A stretch of DNA of 64,000 nt from Sarcophilus harrisii (GCF_902635505.1 NC_045426.1:544268818-544332817); one strand, 5' to 3'. Positions 34,226 through 45,960 are shown, counted from the stretch's first letter. Notes: a model not told the origin generated them from the sequence alone. Numbers and translations: made by a program.

Positions 34226-37200
34226 CTGTTGAGAAACAGAAAAGAAAGTTAGATCATGGTAAGCTTCTATGTGCAAAAGATCTGTTCTTCAGAAGTAAAA
34301 CAAACTCAAAATTTAGTGGTTATTATGAGCATAGGGTTGCCACAATAGCTACATTCTAGCAGTCCAATGAATGCACTCTGGCAGTAGCCCAAAACATATG
34401 TAGTACTCAGAAAAAGAAGCCAACAATAACTGGAGCTTAACACATCATGATAGCATTCTCATTTGTATTTGTTTACTTTACCACCAAATATGAATTAATA
34501 GCCTCATCAATAGTTAAGGGAATAAGTCAAAGTTCAGGATTTTATTATTCCACTTAAAGGCATTTAATAAATGGTTCTCAACTTAAATATTAGAATCAGA
34601 CTTTAGGAAAAAATCAAAATCATTCCATAAGAGAAAAAAAGGATTCTGACAATTAGAAAAATTCTCAGTTGCAAACATTGGACTTTTAAAAAGTACCCTG
34701 TCATCAGTTAGGTCCAAAGCATGAGAGCTAGTTTGCCAATATCAAATCACTTAAGAAAATTTCAACCAAATATTTAAACTGGAAAATGGACATTATTTAA
34801 TTATCATGGCAACCCTACTTAAAATTGCTATGCAGACTCAGCACACATTAATTTCTCTGCAACCTCAGTCACCCTTATTAAAAATAAAAAAAATAAAAAT
34901 AAAAAATGCAGGCGACAAAAAAAGTTTAAAAGTTCACAGGTGTGGTAATCACGGCAGAATCACACTTTTCAAACGAATTGTAGTGCAGCTCACTCTATAT
35001 AAGAGGATGTTGTGGGAAGCTACAGAAATGCTATTAACATTCATTGCAGTGGTTCCCAAGTAGAAGTGCAGCACACTTTTTTTTTGAGGGTAGAATTTGT
35101 AAGGACACAAGGGTCAATCAAACCTGTTTGACTATCAGGCAACTGATGTCAGCCAGCTTGTTTATCTCTATGCAAGACAGACAGAGGGGTTGGGGGGAAG
35201 TGATGAGGAAGAGGGGGTAGGAAAAGGGAGTTACAACTAAATGCATCTAAAATATAAGAACTTTTAAAAGATTTATAAAATGACATCTAAATAGACATCT
35301 CTTTGCACATTCTCTAACTCTCCATTTTCTTCTCCAAATCAAAGAAGGTTTGGCTTTGTTCATTTACACTCCATTGGTATGTACTTGTAGAGACGAAGTC
35401 CATTATTTACATAACACCATGTAAAAACTGAGATATAGCCTGTCAAGTGAAATCAAGCAGCTAGTTAAATTATACACAAAGAACATACACACTTCCATCT
35501 CACTTATAAAGCTCACATGACTTAAAAAAATGTGAGCCTCAAAAATTGCATATCTCATTTCTTAATACTGAAATTTCAATAATTAATACAACTACAAATA
35601 TATGACTTATTGATTCCACCTTGGTACAATATAACCACTAGTGGAAAATACTACAGATATCTAGAGAAATTATACCAGAATTCCCTCCAAAATTTAGCAA
35701 ATCCACAAAATCTACTCGAAATTCAAACAACGGTTATCTCTAAACTTGGTGTTCAGGAATTCTCTTATTAGAACCCCAGACCAATGAAATCATTGCTTGT
35801 TTTTTTTTCAAAGTTTCTCTTAAACAATACTCATAGGAGACACCAAGGCTGATGAACATTTGCTAAAAGACTAACTTTATTTCAGGAGTTATTCTATGCT
35901 AGCCCAAAACCCAAATAAGTTTATTCTAAATGGCAAAAATACGGTAAATTTTACTAGACTTGTAGTTCCTTCTTCATGCCAATATGAACCACGTCATCCA
36001 TGTATTCTGGAGGACACTTAGAGATATTCTTGACTGTTTGTTAAAAATTAGACACACAGCCCTGCCCATATACACTTGTAATTTTTTTTCTAAATTAAGC
36101 AACTAACCTCACTAAAAGTAACAGGCGGCATTATGAAATGTTATCCCTGTGGATCATCTATCTCTCTCTCTCTCTCCATTATATTAGTCTCTACCAACTC
36201 TTCACTATCATGCTATTTTACATGGGTGATTGACAGCACAGGCTGCAGTGGGGCTATTTTTGATCATGTCATGAGACAAGGGTTTCAAGCAGAGTAAAAT
36301 GTCTTTATAAGGCCAAAGAAAACTCTGCTGTATCTGCTGTAAAGGCCAGCAAGCATGGGTCTCACTAATACTGAAACATTAACCCCACTAGATTCCTAGT
36401 GGTCTAAAGTAGCTAAAGTAGTGAATAGGCTGGCATCTTTGATTACATTATTGACTTGAATGATTTTTGCTCTAGGGGAATGTGGTTTAAGTTGGTGTCG
36501 TAAGATTTGTTTTTTCTGCATTTGCTTATTAACTTTTTTTCTTTTAAGAAACAGAAGTGTCCGGTGAATTATATTACTAGGGGAGTCCCTTAGTATCCCA
36601 GTCTCTGGAGACAATCTTTTCCCATTGAGAACAGCTTTTCCCTGATTCGATTATGCCAATGAGTAAGTAAACTTGTCTCAACACATGTCAGCAATCTGTA
36701 TCAGACCGCCTGTGAATAGCAAGTGAGGAGGCAAAAAGGAGAATCTGGGTGGCATATGAATAATTGTGGAATAAAATCATTTAAGACTGGGGAAAATTTA
36801 AACTCTTTGAGGGCAGGGACTGTCCTTTTTTCTTTTTCTTTCTTGTAGCCTCAGAACTTAGCATAGGACCTGGTATATAGTAAATACTTTGTAAATGTTT
36901 GTTGAATTGAATTAATAAATGAATTTGAATTATGAGAAGAAAAAAAAACCTTTCTAGGAAGAGGGTAAGATTAAGTAGCAGGTTAGCATGTTTGCAATGT
37001 TCTTCCCCTGAGGAGAACCCCTTTTTTGCACTGGAGAGCTATTACATAGAGTATAATGGACTTCTCTCTGAACATATTTTTATGAATTCTCTTCCCCAGT
37101 TCAATCTTGCAAAGTAGAAGCCCAGGAGGGAGAGGCAAAAACGAAGCAATGCATACACTTCTGGCAATGGTGTTTTGAACTTTTCTATTCCCAACCCATA

Positions 37201-39471
37201 CAGCAGTGGTTCTCAAATCTTTTTTCTCAGTGTCTTCATGTTGTTAAAAAAACTATCGAGGATCTATTCAAAAAGTTTTTGTTCACATGGATTATATTTA
37301 TAGCTATTTACTATATTAGAAATAAAAAATAATTTTGAATTTGTAAACCCTCTGAAAGGGTTTCAGAGACCCCCAACAATTCTTTGGACTACACTTTGAG
37401 GACCACTGCCATACAGCCTCACTGCTACCTTTCCAAGGTCCCAGGAAGAAAAATCTTCCTTATACATAAAACAAAAGAAGCTTAACAAAACGTTATTCTA
37501 AAATTAAATAAAATAGAACAAAACACTGTTCTGTGGAGTTCACAGGTTTCCACACATCAGATGGCTATCCCAACTTGAGTTAGGAACTTGGTATTTAGTG
37601 ATCCACAGTACACTTGAAACCATTTGAATGTCAAATAAAAACTGTAAAGTTATTACTTCAAACTATACAACTAGCATCAAAATCTTATTTTACAATAAAA
37701 AAGTACCACTTATTACAATTTGAAATAACATCATTCAATTAGGTATAGCAATTTTTATAAGTAACCATTCTGTGAAAAAACAAGCTTATTTTCATTTTAC
37801 GAATGCTTGAACAGGAGAATAATTCACTAAAGTAAGAAGACTAATTCTATCTGGAATCTGTATCTTTTGTAAATAAGTGCACAGTGTTTGACACATAACA
37901 AGTACTGAATATTGTTATTGTTATTGTATTGGCTTAAGTGACGTTAAGTAGAATAATTTTTTTAGCTATTAGTAGATTTTTTTTACAATTAATAATCATC
38001 ATGAAGTAGCTATTATCTGATATTAGATGTAAAAAATAAAAATTTACAACTAAAAATGTGTTGTATTTAAATTTTCAATGGAGCACTTTCAACTAAAGCT
38101 CATAGTGATAATCTTATGCTCAAAAACATACAATGGCTCCCAATTACCTAATACATTAAAACCAAACTTTTGGGATGGACTTTTAAGGCCAACAATCTCA
38201 CCATAATCCTATTATCCAAGTTTATTTCTCATGACTTCCCAATATTTGCCATCTGCTAAGAACAAATTGATTTCCTTATTGCTACCACAGGAACATGTCA
38301 GACTCATTCCCACTTCTTCCCTTTGCTAAAGTCTCTCTTACAACTCCACCTTGAAATGTTTCCCTCCAACCCATCAATTCATATTCTACCCATGCTTTTA
38401 AGATTCATTTATTTCATCACCTGCACAGTGCCTTCTCCAACATTCTGTCCAATAATGACTTTACTTTTTTGAGCAGATATGTCACATAATTTAGCATTTT
38501 GTTATATCCTAAATGATTTAGGAGTGTTAGTTTTATCTCTGCACATAAACTATAAGCTCTTTGAATATGCAGAACATGCCTTATATACCTCTGTAATCAA
38601 GTACTATCTAATACTATATGGCATACCTAGTAGGAATTAATAAAATTTTGCTTGGTTAACATTAGGTTTCAAAATGACAGACTAAGATCTGTCAAATTAT
38701 GACAAATTATTTCCCATAATTCTCTATTATTTATGAGTAAAAATGCTAGTCACATGCACAAGGAATTCTATATGGAGTTCATTATTTTTTGTTGATCTCC
38801 AAGCTAGTGTGGAAGACCATTGATAAATGGCTATCAATATAAAAAAGTTACCTTTCAATTACATTATACTTCCCTCACTTATATTTGAAAAAAAAGTAAG
38901 TTTAGGTAGAAAGAAAGAAAAAAAAAAGGATTGACCCTCAGGTAATGAAGATGAGGGCTAGAAAAATCACTAAAAGTGCAACTTGGCAGCTGTTTCATCC
39001 TGTATACACCTGAAAGCAGAGAAGATAGAACTAACTTGACAGCCCGATTCCAACACTCCAGGCCACACATATGCAGTAAACTCAGATTAGGCATTAAGAA
39101 ACCATTAGTTGGGGGACAATTCTCCTTAACCAAATGGGAAACTTAACTTCTGACATCCACACCAGATGCTAAGTGCAGTCTAGAGAAGGCAGAATACAGT
39201 AATAAAAAAATTAGCTGGGTAGCATCAGCATTATATACTATCTGTAAGAGGGGGAAGCAGGTAGCTGAGTTACAGACCACTGCTGATCACAAAATCAAGA
39301 GATTCAAGAAATACAGGTAGGCTTCCCCAAAGTTAGATGTGTGAAGTGAATATTAGTGCTACTATAGTGAAAATGGTCTGATTATTAAATCTAATGAAAA
39401 GAACTGGTGCTTCAAATTAGAAAAAGCTAAGCAGACATACATGGTTAAGAGATAGGTCCCCATACCCACCC

Positions 39472-39503
<32 letters not shown>

Positions 39504-42500
39504 GAAAAAGAAAAAATTGACCCCAACCCAAAGAAAGTAGAACATGCAAGCAGTAAATATGTTTTCTTACATAGTGAAGTCACACATTTTAGCACTCACT
39601 ACAAAAGATATGGTTAAAAGGAAGTCACAGGCTACAGCTTAAAAGCAAGGAAAAAAAAGACCCTTTGCTCCCCATGGCAAAGTCAAAGTCAACAACACTC
39701 CTCAACACCACCACCAAAAACCAAAACAAAAGAGCTCCCCCCCAAAAAAACTTTTCACTACAGCTCTTTTCAATTAAATAAAAAGCACACGTTTAGCTAT
39801 CAACACCACTTCATTACCGTAATAAATAAAATAAAGCACACGGAGGTCTATTGACTATTATAAAAATAAAACAACAACATACATGCATCGTTAATCACCA
39901 TCTTAGCTCGTGTGTTTGAGTCTACTGGTTACAGAGTTTAATTCCAAACAGAACTATTCCACATCTTATCATCATATCCTTCTGATCAGTTAGCTTAACT
40001 GTATACGATCCCTGTCAGATTAGAAAGAGATAAATAACATTGAGACAAGCTGAAGAGTTAGAAGATTGATGGGGGTACGGTGCTTGTATACAAGTCATAC
40101 CTCTTTTTTTTTAGGTCATAAGCTTAAGAGGTGTTTGGATTGGAGGACTGCATATTTGATGACATAACTTGACTCATCTAAAAACATTTATAGCATCACC
40201 ATCAAGAAGCAAAACAGTTTTTTAAAAAGAGAAATCAAGAAAACTCAGTGGCAGGATGATATTGTCCATGTATGACAAAGGCAGACTAATAGATGATATA
40301 ATTGAACTTTGGAGAACCTGTTTGATTGACTTACCCAAAAGGTCTCTGTATAAGAGCTGGGTGAAGTTGTTGAACACCAAAGGCAAAACCTAACAACAAA
40401 ACATATTACATTCTCTATATGAGATTCCAAAATCTACTTATTACTGTTATGCATAAAATATACAATGGCAGCTTTCATTTTCTATTTGCATTAGATACAC
40501 TAACTTAAAGTCGGGTTTTTTATCAACACAAAACTTTATCTGGGGAGTGACAGAAACTGACAAGTCCAAATTTAAACAAGTTTTTAAAGTTTCATACAGT
40601 ACACTAGTTTAGATCTTGTTTTAAAAATAAATGATTAAAAATGAATACAACTGACAGAAAGCAGAGCATTCATTATGTGCAAAGTTTCACTGGCATAAAC
40701 ATATGTGAAAAGATCTCAGGAAGAGGTCATAATGAAGTGGTTATGAATTTAATGAAGCATAACAATAGTACCTCATATTGATTTGTTCACAAATATCCTA
40801 TCTATATTCATAAATATATACTCCCACATATACATATAAATACATATTCAAATTGATGGCATTCTAAATTTATGAGTTTCAATATTTGTAATACTATTTT
40901 GAACTTAGTATAGGACTCCAATGTTTTATGCAAGTTTATAGTCAATGAATCATAGATTTGGAGTTCAAAGGGATCCCAGAGCCTATCTCATTATTACAAA
41001 TGAGGAAACTTAAGGAGGTAAAGTGATTTGCCCAAAGTCACATAGTTAGTAAACTGACAAAAGCAGGCTTTTGAAGCCAGGTCCTCTGAATACAGAATCA
41101 GATCTCATCACCTGATGAAGTGATCCTCTACCATATCATGAGTAGATTTTATGAACAAAAACTTTTTTTTAAAAAATCTAATAAAACAAATTTTTTCTTC
41201 TTTTTCTAATAGGTATATTTTCATAATGTACTAAAGATATACATTTTGTTTCGCTTTTGTTGAAAAAATAGATCCATCAAATTGCTTGCACATTAGTTAT
41301 CTACTCCTATGTTGTTGCTTGTCATTGTTAAAGGCATTTTTAAAAGTCTTTTTGAGTACAGTATGGATTGAAGTGGAAATCTATACTCAAGATTTTAGAA
41401 TCTTATAATCTATGCATTTAAACATAAACATTTACTTCTTAAAATTACATATATTATATCCTCTATTGTCAGTTACCCATTCAAATAGTGGAAAGGAGAA
41501 TTTTGAATAATCCTGAATAGCAGATTATCAAATAATCACTTCTGCTTTATAATACACAAGGTGCTTCCCCCCTAGCAGATGTCCTGTATTACTTATGGTT
41601 TGTTTAGGCTAGTACTCAGATTAGTTTGCATTCCCCAAGCACATGTCAAATGAGAAGGGAAGCAGCCCAGAAGAGTATTAGGTAAACAGGTGTATCCAGC
41701 CTGTGATTAAAAATTTGGCACAAATAAGGTTGTAACTGAAGATAAATGAAAAGAATAAGCAGCAATTGCATGTCATATAAATCTGGGTCTGTACAAAGTC
41801 ATCTGGAATAATATTTCTTTTTCATCTAAGATTATACTTTTATAGACATTTCAATGTATTTGTATATATGGAAAAAATGTTTACATATATCTTCATTTGT
41901 TTTTAAAGTAAAAAAAGTTTTCTTTATAGATTGACTAATTAAAAGTATACTCTACAATAAACCAATAGGTTCTGAGGAAAGTTCTGGCTTTTGAATCAGG
42001 GTCTCTTTCTTCATAAGTATTATAAAGTACTATTTCTCACCTGGCTGCATGATCCTGGGTTTTGCCCCCAAGTATGCCAGATTCACGTTGGCCTTTCTGC
42101 CATCAATGATAGGGTTAGGATCCTTACAGGCCCTTTCAGCAGCAGCTCTGTCAGCCATGGTGACCTTAGTAACATACATACACACAAATGCTATAAATTA
42201 GACTTGGGAAGGAAACTTATAGAGCAGTCACACAGAGGTAGTGGTCACACATTTCTTTATCATGATCCCTTTTACATTTCAGAGAAAGGAAAAACAAACA
42301 AATAAACAAACAAACAAACAAACCAAAAAAAAAAAAAAAAATCTCCCCACTAGCCTGCAAAGCACTGCCTCCAGCAAGCAGAGGTTTGGAATCCTGATCT
42401 CTCTTGTCTTAACATTCCCCCATTGCCTGGCACTGCTGGTGATCCCCATCCTTAGGCCAGGAAAAATACTTGTTTAAAGTAAACGTCCCATTTAAGAGAG

Positions 42501-43504
42501 AATAAACCTTCCACATCAGCTTCTCCCAGAACACGCGGTTCGATGTTCTGCTTGGGAGCTCTGTGACCTCGCTAACTTTAGGCAATTTATTGACCTTGAC
42601 TGAATAAGTTAGCTCAACTCTAATTAGACATGCTCCCATGCCTCATAAATGGTGTTTTGGAAACCAGCCACAAGACTTGATTATATTAAAGCACTTAGTT
42701 TTGAAAAAACGATTAAAAAAAAGAAATTAACAGACGACTGGGTGGGAGAAGAAAAGTTGGGATTGGGAGAGCTGACAGACAGACAGCAGCAGCTCCTTCG
42801 GAGTGCCCTCTCTCTTATCCAATCGGATCGCCATGAGACCAGCATACTTTTCCAAAGCCATAAGGCAGCTAAACTTGCTGCCATCAACGCAGGAAAAGCC
42901 ATTTCCCAGGGTAGCGGCTCCTGGTCATCAGCCTCCTCCTCCGGCCCCTCCTCCCAAAGATGATCTAACTTTTTTCCTTGCAAGCCCAAATTCCCCCAAA
43001 CGCCACAAAAACATAGCTTCCACACTTTTACTCCCTAAGGAACCCCAAGAGGTGGGAGACAGGCCTTTCCATTCCCTTTACCTCACTCCTTCTGGCCGAA
43101 AAAAGTTTCAGCTCAGCTCAGCCTGTACGGATTACATTAGCTTGTTCCCCCCCGTCCCCGCCCCGAATCATCGTTTTACTGGTCACCCCTATTTTCCTCC
43201 TACCCGACGGGGATCCCTAGTTTCTTCTGGCAGATGGGACTCGCCTTTGTTCTCCCCTTCCCCCTCGTTCTCAGCCCCTCTCTCTATCTTCGAGATCTCT
43301 ACCCCCTCCTTTCATCAACTCCCTCCCCCTACTTACAAATCCATAGCCCCGGGATTTCCCCGTCTGCCGGTCTGTGATGACCACCGCCTCTTCGATCTCC
43401 CCGAAGACCTCGAAGTACTTGCGCAGGCTGGAATCGGTGGTGTGGTACGGGAGCCCCCCGACGAAGATTTTGGTGTATGTGGTGTCCTTCTGGGTGGTGT
43501 GCAT
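33865..43504 (-). CDS. RBM24: RBM24, RNA-binding motif protein 24 (four coding exons)
   Basis: RBM24 is a sequence-specific RNA-binding protein of heart and skeletal muscle. It controls muscle-type alternative splicing and mRNA stability and translation, and acts in nucleus and cytoplasm. The coding exons are 43504-43337, 42164-42041, 40389-40335 and 34225-33865 (minus strand; 168, 124, 55 and 361 nt). They join in frame into 235 residues, against about 236 in human. The RRM spans residues about 11-88, with RNP2 IFVGGL at 13-18 and RNP1 RGYGFVTM at 52-59. The C-terminal half is rich in Ala, Tyr and Gln, with alanine runs of 10 and 13, and ends LQTDRMQ. The [11 protein letters not shown] start and the alanine tracts separate it from its paralogue RBM38. 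The start has A at -3. I see no disabling change, so it looks intact. Confidence 0.97.
36788..36930 (+). mobile_element. L2 LINE 3' end (RBM24 intron 3)
   Basis: ACTCTTTGAGGGCAGGGACT, CAGAACTTAGCATAGGACCT and TTGTAAATGTTTGTTGAATT form the typical L2 3' terminus, antisense to RBM24. Confidence 0.82.
37204..37408. mobile_element. Non-autonomous hAT transposon with intact ends (intron 3)
   Basis: The inverted ends are CAGTGGTTCTCAAA and, complemented, CAGTGGTCCTCAAA. A perfect 8-bp target duplication CCATACAG flanks the 205-bp element (37196-37203, 37409-37416). The interior (GTTCACATGGATTATATTTA, AGACCCCCAACAATTCTTTG) resembles an old mammalian hAT-type MITE. No transposase is encoded. Confidence 0.88.
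38085..38650 (+). mobile_element. L2 LINE 3' portion (intron 3)
   Basis: ACAATGGCTCCCAATTACCT, AGGCCAACAATCTCACCATA, CCTTCTCCAACATTCTGTCC, ACTATAAGCTCTTTGAATAT and the end CCTAGTAGGAATTAATAAAA follow the L2 3' order. It is antisense to RBM24. Confidence 0.78.
40335..40389 (-). CDS. RBM24: RBM24 coding exon 3
   Basis: A 55-nt exon for [17 protein letters not shown], the conserved segment after the RRM in RBM24/RBM38. The acceptor is TTGTTAG and the donor GTAAGT. Because 55 is not a multiple of three, skipping it would change the frame of exon 4. Confidence 0.95.
40945..41125 (+). mobile_element. MIR SINE remnant (intron 2)
   Basis: TTACAAATGAGGAAACTTAA, GTGATTTGCCCAAAGTCACA, TAGTTAGTAAACTGACAAAA and GCCAGGTCCTCTGAATAC give a MIR body. 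Confidence 0.75.
42041..42164 (-). CDS. RBM24: RBM24 coding exon 2
   Basis: It codes for residues 57-97 plus the first base of Gly98, including the end of RNP1 and the rest of the RRM ([18 protein letters not shown] to KPRIMQP). The acceptor is CTAAG and the donor GTGAGA. It contains Met59 in the context GTCACCATGG, an excellent start site (42158-42156). Confidence 0.96.
42156..42158 (-). promoter_or_regulatory. RBM24: Candidate internal start codon (Met59) of RBM24
   Basis: GTCACCATGG at the head of exon 2 is a near-perfect Kozak context, better than the main start (AAGATGC). Starting here would give 177 residues without RNP2. This matches the size and layout of the human isoform annotated as lacking residues 1-58. 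The alternative first exon itself is not identified. Confidence 0.6.
43337..43504 (-). CDS. RBM24: RBM24 coding exon 1
   Basis: It codes for residues 1-56 ([10 protein letters not shown] to SRGYGF), the first half of the RRM. It ends exactly at a codon boundary before the donor GTAAGT (complement at 43331-43336). The exon continues 5' into a GC-rich leader with no in-frame stop until TGA at 43790-43792. Confidence 0.96.
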
Positions 43505-44459
43505 CTTCCCGCTCTCCCCGCGGCTCCGGCTCGGGCTCCGGCTCCGGCTCCGGCTCCGGCAGCGGCGGCGGCGATTGCTGCTGCTGCTGCGGCTGTGGCT
43601 GCTGCTGCTGCGCCGCCCCCTCCGCCCCTTCGTTTCCCTCACCCTCTCGAGTCCAGCCGAAGCCAAAGGCAAGCCCAGTGGGGAGGGGGGAGGAGAACTG
43701 GGCAGCGTGCGCGTGTATGTATGTGTACGAATGTGAGTGTGTGAGTGTGAGTGTGTGCGTGCGTGCGTGTATGTTGGGGATGGTGGGCGTCAGAACAGCT
43801 CCTGAGAGATCTCAGCACCGGGGTGAGGGTCTTGGGGTTTCCAAAGTCGTAAGCAGCCTCAGGCTGTAGCCTTGCTCCACGCTCGTCTCCCGTTCCCCCC
43901 TGCCGGTTACTGTCCAAACTCTCCTCTTTTCCTCGCTTCTCAATTCTTATTAGTAGATGATATCTATATACACTTATGCATACGAATACATATAGATGTA
44001 ATTTTTCAAATACAATCTATTTCCACTCACCCGGCAGGGAGCCCGAAATGAAAAGCGAGGTACTCTCCACAGGCAATAGGGTGGGAAGATAGGGTGCTTT
44101 TGAAGGTAGATTTTTATCTGAAAGAGATCTCCCGGGTGGGGGCTCTGATCTTCTCCAGGAGTGACTCTACTGAGTGTCCAAAGAACAGGAAGAGCTGGCG
44201 GTCACTCAAGGCGGTTGCAGCAGCTGCTTAAGGGAGAGGTGTTCCGGCCCGAGGGCAAAGCCGCGGATTCCCTTCTCTTCTCCCTGTTGTCTTCCTCAGG
44301 CCCTAAGAGCGGAGGATGGTCCAGGGTGTTGAGTTACTCTCCACTATCTTTCTTCCCCTCCCCTCCCATGCCGGGGGGTCGGAGCCCGGCTGGGGAGGGG
44401 GGCGGGCCGGGCGCTTGCGATTGGCCGGGTCCCCACCTGGAGTAGACACCGCCGCCCCC

Positions 44460-44478
44460 CAGCTGTTGCGAACAGCTG
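44460..44478. promoter_or_regulatory. Palindromic double E-box
   Basis: CAGCTGTTGCGAACAGCTG is an 8-bp inverted repeat with a 3-bp centre. Each arm contains CAGCTG, a sequence bound by myogenic bHLH factors. It lies about 35 bp upstream of the CCAAT box relative to RBM24. Confidence 0.6.
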
Positions 44479-44934
44479 CTTCTCCTCCTGCGCTCTGTTG
44501 AGCTGCCCGGGCTTGGCTCAGGAAGCGAGCGCCAGGGTAGAGTTGGGGATGATTGAGGGGCGGGTTCACGCGTTATACTGGCTGCTCTCACTGGTCTCCA
44601 GTCACAGTTTCAAGACCCGACTTCATCGCAGGAATCTGGGGCGCAGAGGACAGAGCCCTGTTCCAAGCTGCTTTGGTTTCCAAACCTGAGAAAAAGCATA
44701 AGGAAGCTAGGGGCTAGCAGTGCGTAACAGACTTTGGAGAAAGTCACCGGAAAAGCTAGTCCGCTCCTGTGTGCGCCTGTGATCTGAAACTGGGGAAAGT
44801 AGTCCTCCCACCCTAAGCAAGGCAAAGGAAGACCTTGCGTCTGCCAACAGAATTTTGGGGTGGGAGGGAAGTACTGTGGGGGAGCAGGAAGCAATTGACA
44901 GTGTAGAGGTAAAACTGGAGGAGGCATGGCTAAA

Positions 44935-45010
44935 AGGCAGAAGATATTGCTTTACAACGCTGTGCACATAGTAAGCGTTTAATGAATGTGGGTATTTTAA
45001 TGCTTGAACT
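44935..45010 (+). repeat. L2 3' terminus scrap
   Basis: CTGTGCACATAGTAAGCGTT followed by TAATGAATG is the last part of an L2 3' end. Confidence 0.55.
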
Positions 45011-45019
45011 CTATTGAAT

Positions 45020-45560
45020 CAAATAAGTAAGGTGCATCACTTAACCAATTTCTATTTTAAAATAGCATAGAATGAAGGGTTAGAGGATCTGCCATTCATC
45101 CAGATTTCAGTCCATATGACAAACTGGTGAAAGGTTTTAAAGTTAAATTCTCTCTTAACCGAAAACACAAGCCATTGTTCATTATTTGAGTCTGGCTAGT
45201 GGTTTTAAATGCTACCATTTTAACATTCTGTATCCTTTTATAAGGATGGAATACCTACTTGCCTTAACAATAGACACAAAGGGATAGTCTCATATTTGCA
45301 AAACCTGTAAATGAAAATATTTTCATGAAATTTAAATGAACTCAGTGGGTCTGTTTCTCAATTTGCATTCTCCTGAATGATTGTTGTTCTTTGAAATCAT
45401 TTTATGCATTAGGAAGTATAGAGCAAATAAACAGTTATCTAAACTTTTATTAAATTCAATTATTAAATTTATTAAATTATTAAATAATGGATTTTGGAGA
45501 CACAACACGTATTTTTGAACAACCCACTGTATTTTCATAGAACCTCTGAGGTCATCTCAT
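45020..45560. other. No gene or repeat recognised
   Basis: AT-rich upstream sequence with a TTAAATT-rich patch at 45440-45488. Confidence 0.4.
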
Positions 45561-45563
45561 TCC

Positions 45564-45750
45564 CAGTTTCTTAAATTATGATACACAACTCCATTTGGGG
45601 TCTCCCATATGTCAGGATTGTGAAATTATGACTTATTATCAGTAAATGTTTGATTTGTATGCCGATTTTATGTAACTAATTATATAGCTGGGGTCACTTA
45701 ATTTCATTGGGAGAAAAGGGGTCCCAGTGGGAAAAATTTAAGAAGCCCTG
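45564..45750. mobile_element. Internally shortened hAT relative
   Basis: The ends (CAGTTTCTTAAA at left, complement CAGGGCTTCTTAAA at right) and an internal TTATCAGTAAATGTTTGA..TTGTAT segment match the element at 25864-26207. No clear 8-bp duplication is left. Confidence 0.65.
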
Positions 45751-45819
45751 ATCTAGTCCAACTTATATGTAAACAAGAATCGCCTCTGCAACATCCATCT
45801 TATACAGCAACCTTTTTTT

Positions 45820-45960
45820 ATGTATGATCTCTACTAGATTGCTTACTTCTTGAGGGCAGGAACCATGTCTTATTTTTCTTTATTCCACAGTGTGTAACAT
45901 AACTTTGCACATGGTAGACCATGCAAATGCTTTTTGAATGAATGGATGAATATAAGAACT
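45820..45960 (+). mobile_element. L2 LINE 3' end
   Basis: TTACTTCTTGAGGGCAGGAA, ACTTTGCACATGGTAGACCA and GCTTTTTGAATGAATGGATG are a standard L2 terminus. Confidence 0.8.

Larger units (their letters stand above)
43130..44650 (-). promoter_or_regulatory. RBM24: CpG-rich promoter and 5' region of RBM24
   Basis: CpG and GC density rises sharply here compared with the AT-rich remainder. It covers the start of intron 1, exon 1, the leader and the sequence upstream. On the minus strand there is a CCAAT box (complement ATTGG, 44420-44424) beside a GGCGGG-type GC box (44401-44406), and E-boxes at 44221-44226, 44434-44439 and in the palindrome 44460-44478. The transcription start is not fixed by sequence alone. 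A (CA)n-like stretch, 43705-43775, lies in the probable leader. Confidence 0.75.

Noticed and set aside
33850-34359. Cysteine-rich 169-codon frame on the plus strand and a glutamine-rich frame on the minus strand over RBM24 exon 4
   Set aside because: They are other-frame readings of the GCN alanine codons of RBM24.
42803-43744. A 313-codon open frame on the plus strand, antisense to the RBM24 promoter and exon 1
   Set aside because: It starts at GTG, has proline/alanine low-complexity sequence produced by the GC-rich CpG island, overlaps RBM24 exon 1 on the other strand, and shows no domain.
43374-43869. Arginine/leucine- and glycine/serine/cysteine-rich frames on the plus strand
   Set aside because: They are simple-repeat translations of the CGG/CTG-rich leader of RBM24.
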